Shown here: positions 10,198 to 18,060 of the stretch, piece by piece
How positions within the stretch are numbered: the first letter of the stretch is position 1
Layout: the number at the start of each line of letters is the position of its first letter
NCBI GenBank assembly: GCA_025350695.1
Contig: JANXXI010000205.1
Location: 1-32,669, forward strand
DNA: 32,669 nt
Reading direction: 5' to 3'
Source: Acidobacteriota bacterium
GTDB taxonomy: Bacteria; Acidobacteriota; Terriglobia; Bryobacterales; Bryobacteraceae
Made by a program: the position numbers and the translations under genes
The notes under the pieces: generated by a model
Database searches by the model: none
The model's input: only the letters and a program-made list of their open reading frames with translations
Told to the model about the DNA's origin: nothing

Positions 10198-10223
10198 TCG
10201 ATCAACCTCGATCAATCGATCAA
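10198..10223. repeat. Three direct copies of TCGATCAA
   Basis: TCGATCAA occurs at 10198-10205, 10208-10215 and 10216-10223, just after the deaminase stop. Because the unit contains GATC and CGAT cores, the block is also partly self-complementary. It lies at the left edge of the mobile-element remnant and could be part of an element end or an insertion target. No function can be assigned. Confidence 0.6.
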
Positions 10224-10312
10224 TCCACATGGCTTGCTTGGTGCGGTCCGTAAAGAAGTAGTCGAATGGTGTTTCCATTCGCCCAGGATCCAACGCCCCA
10301 GCCCAGCCGGAC

Positions 10313-10392
10313 TATGCCGAGCTTGGTTCTCTGAAACAGGCTTAAATGCGGCAATCGCCAATGCTACTCGGCATAATCCGGAACTCGGCATA
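10313..10392. repeat. Three copies of the 9-mer TATGCCGAG, one inverted relative to the other two
   Basis: TATGCCGAG lies on the plus strand at 10313-10321 and, as its reverse complement CTCGGCATA, at 10367-10375 and 10384-10392. The two same-direction copies start 17 bases apart. The second ends exactly where recognisable recombinase coding begins. Closely spaced direct copies plus an inverted copy look like protein-binding sites at the end of a recombinase-mobilised element. The site function is inference; the repeats are directly visible. Confidence 0.65.
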
Positions 10393-10610
10393 AGCGCCAC
10401 GCTTTCGCTGTCCATCGGCTGAGCCGATGGTATCGCCAGGGAGTGGATCTTCATTCGCGACTGCCATGGCTTTCCGCCTATATGGGCCATATCGACATAA
10501 TCGGAACCGAATCTTATCTGAACGCCACTCCCGAACTCCTCGACCTGGCAGGGCAACGCCTGCGCCTGCGTTACCGAAAGACCATACCGCACAATGAGGT
10601 CGACCGAAAC
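10393..10610 (+). pseudogene. C-terminal remnant of a tyrosine recombinase (second recombinase of a possible recombinase-in-trio element)
   Basis: From about 10393 the frame reads RHAFAVHRLSRWYRQGVD, then LPWLSAYMGHIDIIGTESYL and NATPELLDLAGQRL. This is the end of a tyrosine recombinase: the RH of the catalytic HxxRH-type box, then the GH and the Tyr nucleophile in ESYL. Everything upstream (the N-terminal domain and most of the catalytic domain) is missing. The fragment begins directly at a CTCGGCATA repeat, so a deletion or insertion junction is likely there. Its frame stays open into the following recombinase ATG at 10611, with no stop between. In recombinase-in-trio elements three such genes lie in tandem, and this would be the second. 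Confidence 0.75.
10412..10430. repeat. Perfect 8-bp hairpin inside the recombinase remnant
   Basis: CCATCGGC (10412-10419) and GCCGATGG (10423-10430) are exact reverse complements around a 3-base loop. No T-run follows, so it is not a convincing terminator. It lies within the remnant coding sequence and may be incidental. Confidence 0.4.
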
Positions 10611-11598
10611 ATGAGCCGTTCCAAACCGGAGTCACTGCTGACGTTGACAGAGAGCTTCTTTCAGAACCATCAGCAAAACCTTTGCGGAGCAAGCGCCCAC
10701 ACGGTGCGCGCTTATCGAGACACCCTGAAAATGTTCTTCCTGTTTCTGGCCGACCTGAAGAAGAAGGGACTCGCGGGGTTGGACCTTGACGATGTACATT
10801 CCGATGACGTGCTCGCATTCTTAAGCCATATCGAGTCAAAACGTGGGAATACCCCAGCAACAAGAAACTGCCGATTGGCGGCCATTCGTAGTTTTTGTCC
10901 AGCACCTCCTCGGCAGTGATGTCACACGCGCCGGCCAGTATGGCCGCATTCTTGCGATCCGCACCAAGAAGGCTGCGCGGCGAACGGTTGGATATCTGGA
11001 ACCCGAGGAAGCCCGCGCGGTGATCTCCGCCGTCGATCGCCAGTCTCGCTGTGGCGATCATGATCATACCTTGCTACTATTCCTCTACAATACCGGGGCG
11101 CGGGTAAGTGAAGCCTTGGGACTGCGCGCCGGTGACCTGCGATTGGATCGACCCCGGCAAGTGCGGTTGCGCGGAAAGGGCCGCAAAGAAAGGGTCTGCC
11201 CTCTTTGGCCCGAAACCGCAGTGGCGCTGCGAAAGATCATTGGCGTCAGCGAGAATGAGGACGTTCTATTTCGGAATGACGGTGTCGCATATTTGCTGGG
11301 CAAGTACGTGCGGGCCGCCGCTGAGCAGGTACCTGCCCCGCGAAAACGGCGTGTGACGCCGCATATCCTACGTCACAGCTGCGCGGTAGCACTACTCCAG
11401 GCAGGCGTCGATATCTCGGTCATTCGCGACTACCTAGGTCACGCTTCGGTCGCTACGACGAGCCGCTATGTTACCGCCAATCTAGAAATGAAGCGGGACG
11501 TCCTTGAGGCGTTCTGGAAGCGTGCGGCACTTGCGCCCACTGGGCCGCGCAAATGGCGTCCATCACCCAGCCTGCTCGCATTCCTCGACTCCCTCTAA
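10611..11598 (+). pseudogene. Tyrosine recombinase/integrase (XerC/D-like), broken by one frameshift
   Basis: The N-terminal SAM-like domain begins at ATG 10611 (MSRSKPESLLTLTESFFQ, then SAHTVRAYRDTLKMFFLF and ATRNCRLAAIRSF). That frame stops at 10919. The rest of the protein continues in another frame, joining at the T5 run 10892-10896: one extra T would give RSFFVQHLLGSD and restore a protein of about 328 residues. The catalytic domain is intact: Arg in NTGARVSEALG, Lys in GKGRKERV, HxxR in PHILRHSC, His in YLGHAS, and Tyr in TTSRYV. It resembles the third recombinase of recombinase-in-trio elements. Either the gene is inactivated or, less likely, the product is made by ribosomal frameshifting on the T-run. 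Confidence 0.85.
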
Positions 11599-11615
11599 TT
11601 CATTATCTGGAGTTC

Positions 11616-11951
11616 TCACTCAGCAAAGTGCGATTTTACCCCGAAAAATGCGCCTCTCGAGACATCGTTCTGGATAATGCTCGACTCGGGATAGTGAGCC
11701 CAGCACCCCGCATACACCAGCTTCGGCCCACCCACGCCGTTATAAGCCTGAAACCCGTCGGTTTGCAGGATTCCTTCCCATTGTTCCAAGAACTTCTTCG
11801 GGCCTTCGCGTCCCCGGCCCAAGCAAAAATCGAACACCGTTTCCCCACCCGGTTTTCCATATTGCCAAAGATAGGCTTCGTGATTGGCCCCGCGCTTATC
11901 GCCCATCTGCACTGGCGTGCGGACTGGCCCGCTATAAGACCAGGAGGGCAC
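11616..11951 (-). pseudogene. IS66-family transposase fragment
   Basis: The minus strand encodes about 110 residues of the IS66 transposase core: NHEAYLWQYGKPGG, then VFDFCLGRGREGPKKFLEQW, and LQTDGFQAYNGVGGPK followed by YAGCWAH. The QTDG Asp matches the second catalytic acid. The normal ADETPV-type first motif is degraded to SGPVRTPVQ, and sequence after CWAH (normally ARRKF) is replaced by unrelated residues. Both ends are therefore lost, and no terminal inverted repeats or IS66 accessory genes are visible. It begins just after the recombinase pseudogene, so an IS66 insertion followed by decay probably removed the right end of the recombinase element. Confidence 0.85.
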
Positions 11952-11979
11952 TATTCACTAAAGAAGCCATCTACTAGCC

Positions 11980-11998
11980 CCCCGATGAAAATCCGGGG
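11980..11998. terminator. Weak stem-loop in the gene-free stretch after the IS66 remnant
   Basis: The CCCCGAT and ATCCGGGG arms pair with a one-base bulge around a short A-rich loop, followed by the T-rich ATTATTTC. It could be a weak rho-independent terminator for plus-strand readthrough from the remnant region. The rest of 11952-12124 shows no gene. Confidence 0.25.
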
Positions 11999-12082
11999 AT
12001 TATTTCGAACCTAATCCGCTGCTGGTGCTCCGAACAATCCCCCGATTTCCATGGAGGCTGGTCGAAAGGCAGGTTTGGAAAG

Positions 12083-12099
12083 TAGCGCTAATTACGCTA
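12083..12099 (-). terminator. Possible stem-loop terminator after the DUF1552 operon
   Basis: TAGCG and CGCTA pair around a 7-base AT-rich loop, 26-42 bases beyond the minus-strand stop of the DUF1552 gene. On the minus strand it is followed by CTTTCC rather than a clean T-run, so the terminator call is weak. Confidence 0.25.
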
Positions 12100-12124
12100 G
12101 TAACCAAAGCGAACAGTGTTGCCA

Positions 12125-13453
12125 CTAACCCATAAGGCCGCTTAACTTCTGCGAAGACGTAGGGAAAGTTCCAACACCCGCCAGCATGACCTCATCCGCA
12201 ACCGTCAAATAAAGATCCGCGACAGTCCCGGTCATCTTAGAGTGAACTCCCGTCACCAACTTCGGATTCGCATGCCCCGCCACAATCGCCGCCATGCCAT
12301 TGTTCTTATGGTCATTAGCTTCGGCATGCTCATGCACATAAAGTAGACACGTGTTGTCAAACACAGTTCGTTCGCCTTCAGGAATTGACCTCAGTTTGTT
12401 GCAAAGATACGCAAACTCTTCAGCATGCCACCGGCATATATCCCGCATAGTCCGGTTCCCGGCCAGCTTCTCCGGCGTATTGGACGGAAGATCGCCATGC
12501 GTATAGTCATGATGCCGCCCATGCGTGTATCCAAGCCACGGAAAGCGCGACAGGCCCTGACACTTCGTCAACATGTAACTAGCCACGCGCGTCTGCCGCG
12601 AAGCGAAAGCATGGGCCAGCAGGTCCGATTGCAAACGGGCGATGCGTGGCCAATCCTTCATGTCACCGTCGTATTCCGGCGCGTCAACTTTACGATAGTT
12701 GGCGGGAAGTCCTTCAATGGCGCGCTCTACGTCCCGGATCGATTGCAGATGCTCGTCCACCTTGCCTGTATCTTCTTTGCCAAGGTTCTTCCGCAATCCA
12801 GCCAAGTCCTCCCGCACCGTGTCGAGGATGCTGTGCTTCCGCTTCACCCAACCTTCTTCGCGCGCGCCGAAGAGACGATCGAACAATTTATGCGGCAACA
12901 TCTCCGGGGGAAGCGGACGATCATAACCAGCCCAACTCATATTGCGCTGAATACTTTCGCCGAACGATTCCTGGCTAACCCCGATTTGGAGCGAGCGGAA
13001 CCTCGAAGCGCCACCGAGCTTCTGAGCAATAGCTTGATCGATGGATGGGCCACCTGCGCCGCGTCCTGTAAATTGCGTACCAGAGACCAGCGCCGACATC
13101 GAGCGATGATGATCGTTGCCCGGACCCGGCATGCGCGCAGCCGGGTTGTCAAGCCCAGTCACAACGTGCATATCTTCTTTGAAGGATTCAAGTGGAGCGA
13201 GGCAAGGGCTGAGCGTAAAGTTGCGACCGGTCTCAGTGGGGATCCAATATTTTTCAACGATGCCGTTACCATTGAACCAGAACACGAAACGGGTTTCGAT
13301 CGGCGCCGACGTGGCTGCCCAGGCCGTACCGTTCCCGGTGAACATGGCAGCCAGAGGCGGAAGGCCAACCCGAATGGCGGAACCCGCGATTGTGGCTCCA
13401 GACAAAAATCGGCGGCGGGAGATGCTGGTTGGCTTGATAGAAACGTTGCTCAT
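12125..13453 (-). CDS. Tat-exported DUF1552 family protein
   Basis: This 442-residue protein starts with a twin-arginine signal ([20 protein letters not shown]) and an AWA cleavage site at about residues 44-46, so it should be exported folded. The body matches DUF1552 proteins common in Planctomycetes, Verrucomicrobia and Acidobacteria: [15 protein letters not shown], then [23 protein letters not shown], the FDRLFGAR region, and a late [20 protein letters not shown] stretch. DUF1552 proteins are almost always encoded beside DUF1587/1592/1588/1585 cytochrome-like proteins, as here with a 12-base gap. The function is unknown. The fold has been compared with the alkaline phosphatase/sulfatase group, so periplasmic hydrolysis or polymer degradation is a guess. 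The long open frame on the opposite strand is a shadow. Confidence 0.93.
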   Translation of the reverse strand: MSNVSIKPTSISRRRFLSGATIAGSAIRVGLPPLAAMFTGNGTAWAATSAPIETRFVFWFNGNGIVEKYWIPTETGRNFTLSPCLAPLESFKEDMHVVTGLDNPAARMPGPGNDHHRSMSALVSGTQFTGRGAGGPSIDQAIAQKLGGASRFRSLQIGVSQESFGESIQRNMSWAGYDRPLPPEMLPHKLFDRLFGAREEGWVKRKHSILDTVREDLAGLRKNLGKEDTGKVDEHLQSIRDVERAIEGLPANYRKVDAPEYDGDMKDWPRIARLQSDLLAHAFASRQTRVASYMLTKCQGLSRFPWLGYTHGRHHDYTHGDLPSNTPEKLAGNRTMRDICRWHAEEFAYLCNKLRSIPEGERTVFDNTCLLYVHEHAEANDHKNNGMAAIVAGHANPKLVTGVHSKMTGTVADLYLTVADEVMLAGVGTFPTSSQKLSGLMG

Positions 13454-13465
13454 ATTTTTAAAACC

Positions 13466-15409
13466 TTACTGGGCGAATTCGCTTCGGACGACTATAGCAA
13501 TCATAAGCTCTTTGAATTTGAATTGCGAGCGGGTAAAGGCGGCCAGCGCCTGATCAAGTACTGGTTGGTCCCCACGCGTCTCGGCGCGACCTAGACAATA
13601 GCGAAAGACTTGCTTAGCCACACAGGATCGGCAGGCGTCGCTTTCATATAAAATCCTTCCCAATTCTCGTGGATTTTGGAAATCAGCATTGCGCAGTCCC
13701 GCGACCGATCCGGAGATGTCGATGGGGAGTTCAATGTCGCGCTTGGCTTTGTCGTCTGCCCTCCCCTGGGCCACGTGGGCGATGAACTTCTCCTGAAAAC
13801 GACCGGCTGCATCGTACTGTTCAAGGCCGAATCCGATAGGGTCGATCAGCTTGTGACAACTGGCGCAGCTTTCGTTCGTAAGGTGCTCGGCCAGTCGCTG
13901 ACGGTTGGTCATCGGGTGACTTTCCTTAACCTCAGGAAGATTGGTATTGACGCCAGGTGGCGGTTGAGGAACATGCTGGCAAAGCAGTTGTTCCCGGATG
14001 AACAGGCCACGGGCTGTGGGTGATGTCTCTACTGGCTTTGAAGTTTGAACTAATACGCTGGCATGGGTAAGGATCCCCGAACGAATCGCTGTCGCCGGGA
14101 ATTGCACTTTGGTGAATGGTTCCGAAGGCGGTGGAATCTGATAGAGCGAAGCAAGATCAGCATTGAGGAAGCTGTAAGGGGCAGAAACAAATTCCATGAA
14201 ATCGGCGTCACTTGAAATTAGGTATTGGAGGAAGCGCCGTGTTTCTTCGTTCATGGCAAGCGCCAATTCGCGGGTGAATAGAGGGAAGATCCGGCGGTCC
14301 TTCAGTTGGCTTGTAACACGATCAAATCGGAACCATTGAGAGATGAATTCGTCGAGCCCGGTTTGGGACCGTTCAGAAGCCAAAATCTTGCGAGCGTGCC
14401 GCTCCATGCCGGCGGCATCATTCAGTTCACCCTTGCCTGCGGCATCAAGGAGTTGAGGGTCGGGCATTGTGTCCCAGAAGAAATAGGATAGTCGCGCCGC
14501 ACGCGCGTAGGGCTTCCATTTTGGATTGCTCGTACGCTCAAGACGGAAGAGGAAGTGCGGAGATTGGAGCATCGCCTCAACAGCGGCTTCGATGCCTGAC
14601 CAGAAGCTGGCGCCACGTTTGGCTTCGGCCGCGAATAGGCGGCTGTAGCGGGATTGCTCGTCGGGCTCGAGCGGGCGCCGGAAAGTACGGCGACCGAATT
14701 TCCGGATGAATGTTTCCCGGCAGGTTGCATCGGCTGGCCCCGACGGTTGACAGAAAACCAATTCCTGGGCTTGGCGGCGGACGGCCGAAGCTGCCAGTTT
14801 TTCAGCGGATGCCGCGTAGCTTTCGGCAAGCAACGGAGAAAGGCTTTGCCCTTGAATCTGGTTCTTGAAACCGTTGATGAAATCCTCCGGCGGAAATTGA
14901 GAGGCCGGGTTAGATGCATCGCCCAGGAGGTCGCGAACTGTGTTGTTGTATTGGCTGTGAGTGAGTCGGCGCAAAGTCTCAGTCGCGGAAACGACGCGCT
15001 TGGGCGCAACCGGTGTGAGTGCAAGAAGCTCTTGGGGGGAAAGTCCAGCAAGGTAGTCGATCCAGACTTTTAGTGACTTCTCTTCCGGGCTGTTCGGTGC
15101 AATGCGCATGCCACCAGAATGCTTCAGACGGTTAGTCGGCTTGTTCCACAAGAGGCTTTGCCTAGGCGATTTCGCATTGACCCAGCGCTGTAATTGAAGA
15201 CCGAATATTTCCTTTTCCACCTCGTTGGCATCGAGTTCGGGAAAAACCAGCTTAGTCGGTCCGGCAACGCCATCGAGCACATGGCATGTGCGGCAGTTGG
15301 CCTTTTCAAATGCAGGATAGAGATTCTTAACGAACCAAGGCGCGTTGACCGCTTGCGCCGTGAGGGTTGGCAAACCGAGGACAAAAAGTACGAGTTGGCG
15401 CATCTTCAT
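13466..15409 (-). CDS. Exported heme c protein with DUF1587, DUF1595, DUF1592, DUF1588 and DUF1585 domains
   Basis: The frame is open from a TTG at 15424, but ATG 15409 (MKMRQLVLFVLGLPTLTAQA) gives a clean Sec signal peptide; ATG 15403 is equally possible. Numbering from the ATG at 15409, a heme c motif CRTCH lies at about residues 39-43. The middle holds the DUF1587 signature RRLTHSQYNNTVRDLLGD, then the DUF1595 region with FGRRTFRRPLEPDE. DUF1592 follows (SYFFWDTMPDPQLLDAA, FISQWFRFDRV), then DUF1588 (GILTHASVLVQTS) with a second motif, SCASCHKLIDPIGFG, and a C-terminal DUF1585 (SCVAKQVFRYCLGR). The family is periplasmic, heme-containing and of unknown reaction. The pairing with DUF1552 is the standard arrangement. 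It is transcribed away from the adjacent cupredoxin gene, with only 44 bp between starts. Confidence 0.93.
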   Translation of the reverse strand: MKMRQLVLFVLGLPTLTAQAVNAPWFVKNLYPAFEKANCRTCHVLDGVAGPTKLVFPELDANEVEKEIFGLQLQRWVNAKSPRQSLLWNKPTNRLKHSGGMRIAPNSPEEKSLKVWIDYLAGLSPQELLALTPVAPKRVVSATETLRRLTHSQYNNTVRDLLGDASNPASQFPPEDFINGFKNQIQGQSLSPLLAESYAASAEKLAASAVRRQAQELVFCQPSGPADATCRETFIRKFGRRTFRRPLEPDEQSRYSRLFAAEAKRGASFWSGIEAAVEAMLQSPHFLFRLERTSNPKWKPYARAARLSYFFWDTMPDPQLLDAAGKGELNDAAGMERHARKILASERSQTGLDEFISQWFRFDRVTSQLKDRRIFPLFTRELALAMNEETRRFLQYLISSDADFMEFVSAPYSFLNADLASLYQIPPPSEPFTKVQFPATAIRSGILTHASVLVQTSKPVETSPTARGLFIREQLLCQHVPQPPPGVNTNLPEVKESHPMTNRQRLAEHLTNESCASCHKLIDPIGFGLEQYDAAGRFQEKFIAHVAQGRADDKAKRDIELPIDISGSVAGLRNADFQNPRELGRILYESDACRSCVAKQVFRYCLGRAETRGDQPVLDQALAAFTRSQFKFKELMIAIVVRSEFAQ

Positions 15410-15453
15410 CCGATATCGTATCAACTGTATTGGCTATATTGAAGGGGAGGACT

Positions 15454-16215
15454 ATGAAAAGACTGACTGTTTTGGCGCCGGTGTGTACTATTTTACTCTC
15501 GCTCTCGTGCGCAGGGACGAAGACCGAAGAGAAGAAAACGGAGGCTCCGGCCGCGGCTGCCATCGTCGGCGGCGGAGCGACGATTACTGGCAAGATTACT
15601 TTCACCGGGGAGAAGCCCAAACCCAAGGATATTCGGGGCCAGATGGATGCCGTGCCCCAGTGCCTCAAGCAGCACCCCGGTCCAGTTTACGCCGAGGATG
15701 TTGTGATAAATGATGCGGGCGGAATGAAGGACGTTTTTGTTCGGGTCAAGGAAGGTCTCCCCGCCCAGAACTGGCCAACTCCTGCTACGTCAGTCGCAAT
15801 AGATCAGAAGGGCTGTATGTATTCGCCTCACGTAATCGGTGTGATGACAAATCAAAATGTAGAAATCAATAATAATGACTCGATCAACCATAACATCCAC
15901 CCTTTCCCGAAACTGAATCGAGAGTGGAACGAATCCCAGCCGCCGCAGGGCGAAAAAAAGGTGAAACAATTTACGAAGGAAGAATTTATGGTGCCGATAA
16001 AGTGTAATGTGCACCCCTGGATGCGGGTTTTCGTAGGAGTCTCCTCGCATCCGTTCTTCGCAGTCTCCGGCGAAGATGGGTCCTTCACCATCAAAGGCCT
16101 TCCCGCCGGCGAATACACATTAGAAGCCTGGCATGAGCGGTTCGGCATCCAAGAAGTGAAGGTTAGAGTTGGGGCGAATGAATCGAAATCAGTCGATTTC
16201 AACTTCAAGAGTTGA
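15454..16215 (+). CDS. Cupredoxin-like copper lipoprotein with carboxypeptidase-regulatory-like C-terminal part
   Basis: The start is ATG 15454 with an excellent Shine-Dalgarno sequence, GGGGAGG, at 15444-15450. The 253-residue protein has a signal peptide ending LLSLSC (Cys19, probably lipidated, although the lipobox is not perfect), then a charged linker TKTEEKKTEAP. A plastocyanin-like region offers type 1 copper ligands: His146 or His149 in INHNIHPFP, and Cys184, His187 and Met190 in PIKCNVHPWM. The end (DGSFTIKGLPAGEYTLEAWHE) is a short carboxypeptidase-regulatory-like beta-sandwich. It would sit outside the inner membrane as an electron carrier or copper site. It stands 91 bases before ctaA, which suggests a link to the respiratory chain; the redox partner is inference. 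Confidence 0.88.
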   Translation: MKRLTVLAPVCTILLSLSCAGTKTEEKKTEAPAAAAIVGGGATITGKITFTGEKPKPKDIRGQMDAVPQCLKQHPGPVYAEDVVINDAGGMKDVFVRVKEGLPAQNWPTPATSVAIDQKGCMYSPHVIGVMTNQNVEINNNDSINHNIHPFPKLNREWNESQPPQGEKKVKQFTKEEFMVPIKCNVHPWMRVFVGVSSHPFFAVSGEDGSFTIKGLPAGEYTLEAWHERFGIQEVKVRVGANESKSVDFNFKS

Positions 16216-16306
16216 TAGGGAAAAATTAGAAACTTTCTCGCCTGACAAGAACTTTTCGCGCTAGAATAGAAATTTGGCGCGCCTGTGTTCTCTTGAGGAC
16301 ATATTT

Positions 16307-17209
16307 ATGAAAAATCTGGGACTGCACAAGTTTGCTCTGTTCGTCGCTTGCTGCACCTTATTTTTGGTGTTAGCGGGCGCTTCTGTAACCAGCACCGAAT
16401 CATCCCTTTCGGTACCCGATTGGCCACTTTCCTACGGGCAGATTTTGCCGGAGATGAAAGGCGGAGTTTTGTTCGAAACAGGTCACCGTCTTATCGCTAA
16501 GACAGTAGGTCTCCTGGTTATCATTTTGGCTATTTGGATTCAACGGGTTGACGAGCGCGCCTGGATGCGAAAACTCGGTTGGACAGCGCTTGGGGTAGTC
16601 TGCGTTCAGGGATTATTAGGCGGCCTTACGGTGCTTTATTTATTGCCGAAACCGGTGAGCATCTCGCACGCGTGCTTGGCGCAGTTGTTCTTGTCCCTAA
16701 CTTTTTCGATTGCCTTATTTACTTCTCCAAGCTGGCGCGAAGGCGCTGTGATGGTCGCCGATAGCGGCACACCTTCGTTTGGATCAATGGCTTGGCTGAC
16801 ACCTTTCTTAGTGTTAGTACAAATAGCACTGGGCGCCGGGTTCAGACACCATGTGATTAACGTCCTGCCACACATTGGGGGAGCAGTGTTGATTGGGGGC
16901 TTCCTGATGTATGCCGCAAGCGCGGTCATGACGCAGTTTTCTGAACACAAGGCGCTGTATCGTTCGGCGCTTGCTCTTTTGACTGTGACAACCTTTCAAA
17001 TGTTCTTGGGAATCGCAGCCTATGTCAGCCGGATGGCGGCAATCGGTAGCCTGACGCCACCGACGTCCACGATTTGGTTTACTGTAATTCACGTTGCCGT
17101 CGGTGGATTGACGTTGGCCACAAGCGTTATTTTGGCAATTCAGATTCGTAGAAACGTAACGCCTTCGTCAGCAATGACGGGGCAAAAGTTGGCAGTGGCA
17201 TCTTCATGA
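16307..17209 (+). CDS. ctaA: Heme A synthase (COX15/CtaA family)
   Basis: Heme A synthase oxidises the methyl group of heme O to make heme A for aa3-type oxidases, in the inner membrane. ATG 16307 is chosen (MKNLGLHKFALFV, with TTGAGGAC upstream) over an in-frame ATG at 16274; this gives 300 residues. Conserved residues are present: Glu57 and His60 in FETGHRLIAK, His121 in SISHACLAQ, His181/182 in GFRHHVIN with His189, and His262 in TVIHVAVGG. Hydrophobic segments fit an eight-helix protein. Its stop overlaps the ctaB start (ATGA). The pair ctaA-ctaB performs consecutive steps from heme B to heme A, which implies the organism has an A-type oxidase, whose subunit genes are not in this window. 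Confidence 0.95.
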   Translation: MKNLGLHKFALFVACCTLFLVLAGASVTSTESSLSVPDWPLSYGQILPEMKGGVLFETGHRLIAKTVGLLVIILAIWIQRVDERAWMRKLGWTALGVVCVQGLLGGLTVLYLLPKPVSISHACLAQLFLSLTFSIALFTSPSWREGAVMVADSGTPSFGSMAWLTPFLVLVQIALGAGFRHHVINVLPHIGGAVLIGGFLMYAASAVMTQFSEHKALYRSALALLTVTTFQMFLGIAAYVSRMAAIGSLTPPTSTIWFTVIHVAVGGLTLATSVILAIQIRRNVTPSSAMTGQKLAVASS

Positions 17210-18060
17210 TGAATAACTATTTGGAGCTCACAAAGCCCCGTATCACTTGGCTCATTTTGATGAGCACCGGTATCGGCTACTTCTTTGGCTGGGATGGCTC
17301 GTTTAATTTGTGGCTGCTGTTCCACACAATTTTAGGCACCGGGCTGATCGCCTCGGGCACGGCAGCCTTGAATCAATGGTACGAGCACGATGCTGATGCC
17401 AAGATGCTGCGCACGAACAAGCGGCCCATTCCATCGGGCCGTGTTCCGGCGGACAAAGCGCTTTGGTTCGGTATCGGAATCGCTTTGGCAGGCTTCGCGG
17501 AGCTTTGCTGGGGCTGCAATTTGTTAACGGGAATACTCGGGGCATTCACTTTAGTCAGCTACCTTTTCGTTTACACTCCTATGAAACAAAAGACGTGGTG
17601 GTCTACCACGGTAGGAGCAGTTCCTGGAGCCATGCCGCCCATGATTGGTTTCGCCGCGGCGAAGGGAGATTTGACGCCCGAAGCCTGGATCCTTTTCGCA
17701 ATTCTTTTCTTGTGGCAGTTTCCTCATTTTTACGCAATTGCTTGGATGTATCGGGAAGACTACGGACGGGCCGGAATTCAGATGCTTCCCGTAGTGGAGC
17801 CAGATGGCAATTCCACGTCCCGGCACATGGTGGCATTTGCCATAGCACTGATCCCCGTCAGCCTGCTCCCAGCCTTCTACGCAATGTCTGGAAAGTTCTA
17901 CCTAATCGGCGCGTTGATGCTTGGAATGGCGTTTCTAAATGCCACTTGGCAAGTATTCTCAGACCGCTCTGTGCTGAAGGCTCGGGGAGTGTTGAAGGCA
18001 TCCGTTATGTACCTCCCTCTGCTTTATTGTCTAATGGTTCTTGACCGGACCAGCCTGTGA
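17206..18060 (+). CDS. ctaB: Protoheme IX farnesyltransferase (heme O synthase)
   Basis: CtaB/CyoE attaches a farnesyl chain to heme B, giving heme O. It is a polytopic UbiA-superfamily prenyltransferase. At 284 residues it has the two Asp-rich motifs: NQWYEHDADAKMLRTNKRP at residues 56-74, and the second region, MYREDYGRAGIQMLPVV. The N-terminal YLELTKPRITWLILMSTGIGY is standard for the family. Two adjacent ATGs (17206 and 17209) are possible starts, the first overlapping the ctaA stop. The stop TGA overlaps the GTG start of the ABC ATPase (GTGA), so translation is probably coupled through to the transporter. Confidence 0.96.
   Translation: MMNNYLELTKPRITWLILMSTGIGYFFGWDGSFNLWLLFHTILGTGLIASGTAALNQWYEHDADAKMLRTNKRPIPSGRVPADKALWFGIGIALAGFAELCWGCNLLTGILGAFTLVSYLFVYTPMKQKTWWSTTVGAVPGAMPPMIGFAAAKGDLTPEAWILFAILFLWQFPHFYAIAWMYREDYGRAGIQMLPVVEPDGNSTSRHMVAFAIALIPVSLLPAFYAMSGKFYLIGALMLGMAFLNATWQVFSDRSVLKARGVLKASVMYLPLLYCLMVLDRTSL

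Noticed and set aside
9651-10205. 184-codon minus-strand frame opposite the deaminase gene
   Set aside because: It is antisense to conserved catalytic motifs (HAGE, TDDP) and looks like a codon-bias shadow.
10412-10430. 8-bp hairpin as a terminator for the deaminase gene
   Set aside because: It is over 220 bases downstream, lies inside recombinase coding, and has no T-run.
10342-11067. 241-codon minus-strand frame over the recombinase remnants
   Set aside because: It overlaps clear recombinase coding on the plus strand, and its translation has no recognisable domain.
12425-13594. 389-codon open frame on the plus strand opposite the DUF1552 gene
   Set aside because: It is fully antisense to a well-supported Tat-exported protein with recognisable family motifs. 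Its translation is low-complexity and Arg/Pro-rich, typical of a shadow frame.
15411-15418. CGATATCG palindrome between the divergent genes as an operator
   Set aside because: An 8-base palindrome is too short to separate from chance, and it overlaps the likely start region of the heme protein gene.
16216-16306. Promoter before ctaA (TAGAAT near 16263)
   Set aside because: No -35 element sits at acceptable spacing, and the region could equally be an internal operon gap after the cupredoxin gene.
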